DNA from: Lentzea sp. NEAU-D7
Lineage (GTDB): Bacteria > Actinomycetota > Actinomycetes > Mycobacteriales > Pseudonocardiaceae
DNA: 64,000 nucleotides
Assembly: GCF_026242055.1 (NCBI RefSeq)
Contig: NZ_JAPJDL010000005.1
Location: 299,707-363,706 of the forward strand
Direction of reading: 5' to 3'
Shown here: positions 62,670-64,000 of the stretch, piece by piece
How the letters are laid out: each line of letters starts with the position of its first letter
Numbering within the stretch: position 1 is the first letter of the stretch
Position numbers and translations under genes: made by a program
The notes under the pieces: model-generated
Seen by the model: the letters and a program-made list of their open reading frames with translations, nothing else
Told to the model about the DNA's origin: nothing
Database searches by the model: none

Positions 62670-64000
62670 ATGAAATCGACTCTGTTCACCAGAACCACCG
62701 CCGCGTTGTTGGTCGCCGGCGCGATCACTCTGGGGCTCACGGCAACCGCATCCGCTCGCACGGTAGCGCCGTGCAGCCCGTCCGGGGTCACGGCGGAGGA
62801 CAATGCACTCGCAAGCCAGTTGCGTGCTCAGATCGGCTGGATGACGGGCTCCAAGATGTCGTGCGCCAGGGCGGTTGCCCGGCAGGTGAAGGCAAGAGGG
62901 CTCGACCTCCGTGCGCTGCACATCGTCTTCACCACCGTGACCACCGAAACCCACTACGACAACATCAGCGTCGCCGAGGACCACGACAGCCTCGGTCTGT
63001 TCCAGCAGCGGCCCAGCATGGGCTGGGGAACGCCTGCGCAGCTGATCGACCCGGTCTACGCCACCAACGCATTCCTCGACGCGATGTTCCGCGCCTACCC
63101 GAACAATTCGTGGCAGAGCGGAGACATCCCCACCATCTGCCAGCGGATCCAGAAATCGGGCACTCCGGACGGGTCGAACTACCGCAGGGAGCTCGCCCAG
63201 TCGACGACCATCGCAAACTTCGTCTGGAACTCGCTCGCCGTTCCGGTGTCCGCGTCCAAGGATTTCAGTGGTGATGGTCGTTCGGACATCGCGGCGATCG
63301 ATCCCAACGGCACGATGGCGTTGTTCACCGGTGATGGTGCTGGGCGGGTCAACTACGCCACCTCGATGAGTGGTCCGGGTCATTGGGCGGGTCAGCGGCT
63401 GGTCACTGCCGGTGATTTCAACGGTGACGGTAAGACGGATGTTGCGGCGGTTTCGTCGGACGGCACGATGGAGTTGTATTCCGGAAATGGTGCTGGTGGT
63501 CTGGGGTACAGCAATGCGATGAGTGGTCCGGGTCATTGGGCGGGTCAGCGGATGATCACTGCCGGTGATTTCAACGGTGACGGTAAGACGGATGTTGCGG
63601 CGGTTTCGTCGGACGGCACGATGGAGTTGTATTCCGGGAACGGTGCTGGTGGTCTGGGGTACAGCAATGCGATGAGTGGTCCGGGTCATTGGGCGGGTCA
63701 GCGGATGATCACTGCCGGTGATTTCAACGGTGACGGCAAGTCGGATGTTGCGGCGGTTTCGTCGGACGGCACGATGGAGTTGTATTCCGGGAACGGTGCT
63801 GGTGGTCTGGGGTACAGCAATGCGATGAGTGGTCCGGGTCATTGGGCCGGTCAGCGTCTGATCACTTCTGGTGACTACAACCGTGACGGCAAGGTCGACG
63901 TCGCTGGAATCGACGCGGTCGGCAACCTCGAGTACTACGCGGGCAACGGCGCGGGTGGTCTGGGCTGGGGCGGTTCCATGTGGACCGGCGCCCACTGGGC
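62670..64000 (+). CDS. Secreted lysozyme/transglycosylase-like protein with FG-GAP repeats (3' end outside window)
   Basis: At least 443 codons are in the window. The signal peptide runs to ~A29 (MKSTLFTRTTAALLVAGAITLG...ASA). Residues ~35-190 resemble an actinobacterial lytic-transglycosylase-like domain: VFTTVTTETHYDNISVAEDHDSLGLFQQRPSMGWGTPAQLIDP, with a Glu in TETHYDN and the typical DSLGLFQQRPSMGWGT block. Five FG-GAP repeats follow; the fifth is cut by the window end. The first 2-3 units are nearly base-identical to those of the gene before. ATG 62670 has a cggggggaa site. The gap to the preceding gene is 32 bases. Confidence 0.85.
   Translation, partial: MKSTLFTRTTAALLVAGAITLGLTATASARTVAPCSPSGVTAEDNALASQLRAQIGWMTGSKMSCARAVARQVKARGLDLRALHIVFTTVTTETHYDNISVAEDHDSLGLFQQRPSMGWGTPAQLIDPVYATNAFLDAMFRAYPNNSWQSGDIPTICQRIQKSGTPDGSNYRRELAQSTTIANFVWNSLAVPVSASKDFSGDGRSDIAAIDPNGTMALFTGDGAGRVNYATSMSGPGHWAGQRLVTAGDFNGDGKTDVAAVSSDGTMELYSGNGAGGLGYSNAMSGPGHWAGQRMITAGDFNGDGKTDVAAVSSDGTMELYSGNGAGGLGYSNAMSGPGHWAGQRMITAGDFNGDGKSDVAAVSSDGTMELYSGNGAGGLGYSNAMSGPGHWAGQRLITSGDYNRDGKVDVAGIDAVGNLEYYAGNGAGGLGWGGSMWTGAHW
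63258..64000 (+). repeat. Five FG-GAP coding repeats, 153-bp period, cut by the window
   Basis: Units begin with tgatttcaac at 63413, 63566 and 63719, with terminal units at each end. Two internal units are almost identical to each other. Confidence 0.85.

Noticed and set aside
62026..64000. Regular repeats resembling a CRISPR array
   Set aside because: The 153-bp units have no spacers and encode 51-residue FG-GAP modules in frame.

Overview
The window is high-GC DNA with dense coding, many GTG starts and frequent 4-base gene overlaps. It carries SigE-type and ECF42-type sigma factors, an AfsR/SARP regulator, IdeR-like iron boxes and many leaderless starts. This points to a filamentous actinomycete, most likely of the Pseudonocardiales (Lentzea, Saccharothrix or Actinosynnema type); the genus is an inference. 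No phage, CRISPR array, tRNA or rRNA was recognised. From memory of Streptomyces, cydABDC with a sensor kinase, pheA and serS lie in the origin-proximal core, so this is probably core chromosome carrying accessory cassettes.

Layout. 1-7 kb: a partial HTH/STAND/WD40 protein, a LuxR regulator, a quinone-type oxidoreductase, a degenerate prenyl synthase homologue, an aldo/keto reductase and a small TOBE/Mop protein. 7.3-13 kb: a five-gene CoA-dependent catabolic operon on the minus strand (CaiB transferase, crotonase, acetoacetate-decarboxylase-like protein, 3-hydroxyacyl-CoA dehydrogenase, acyl-CoA dehydrogenase) with a LysR gene upstream. 13-18.7 kb: an exported beta-propeller, a VAO-type flavoprotein, a 166-bp MITE-like palindrome, a secreted Cna-B protein and a P450. 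18.7-24.8 kb: a glycerophosphodiesterase, DUF5926 and DUF952 proteins, a SigE sigma factor with two exported partners, and a DGPF/ECF42 pair. 24.8-29.4 kb: ferritin, arginine deiminase, a CPBP membrane protein and a DUF2470 haem-related protein, with iron boxes at ferritin and DUF2470, then two small membrane proteins.

29.4-41.2 kb interleaves two systems. Homogentisate catabolism (hmgA; divergently an unknown 287-aa protein, fumarylacetoacetase and an IclR regulator) is wrapped by a MoxR-VWA-SWIM system resembling Escherichia coli YehLMPQ. Its VWA gene is translationally coupled behind the IclR gene. Its SWIM, DUF5691, MoxR ATPase and DUF5682 genes follow hmgA, together with two low-complexity repeat proteins joined by GTGA overlaps.

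41.2-52.9 kb: a cupin/MarR pair with shared operators, a Mn-type riboswitch controlling a GDT1/TMEM165 transporter, cydA-cydB-cydDC with a DosR-like box, a DevS/DevR-like two-component pair, a GNAT, a macro-domain protein, pheA and a histidine phosphatase. 53-64 kb: a zincin, a septum-formation protein, a three-gene YgiB/YgiC/YjfL-like ATP-grasp cassette, a SARP/NB-ARC/TPR regulator, serS, and two secreted cell-wall hydrolases with near-identical FG-GAP repeats. Four 11-bp direct repeats of the kind SARPs bind precede the first hydrolase. The last gene runs off the window.
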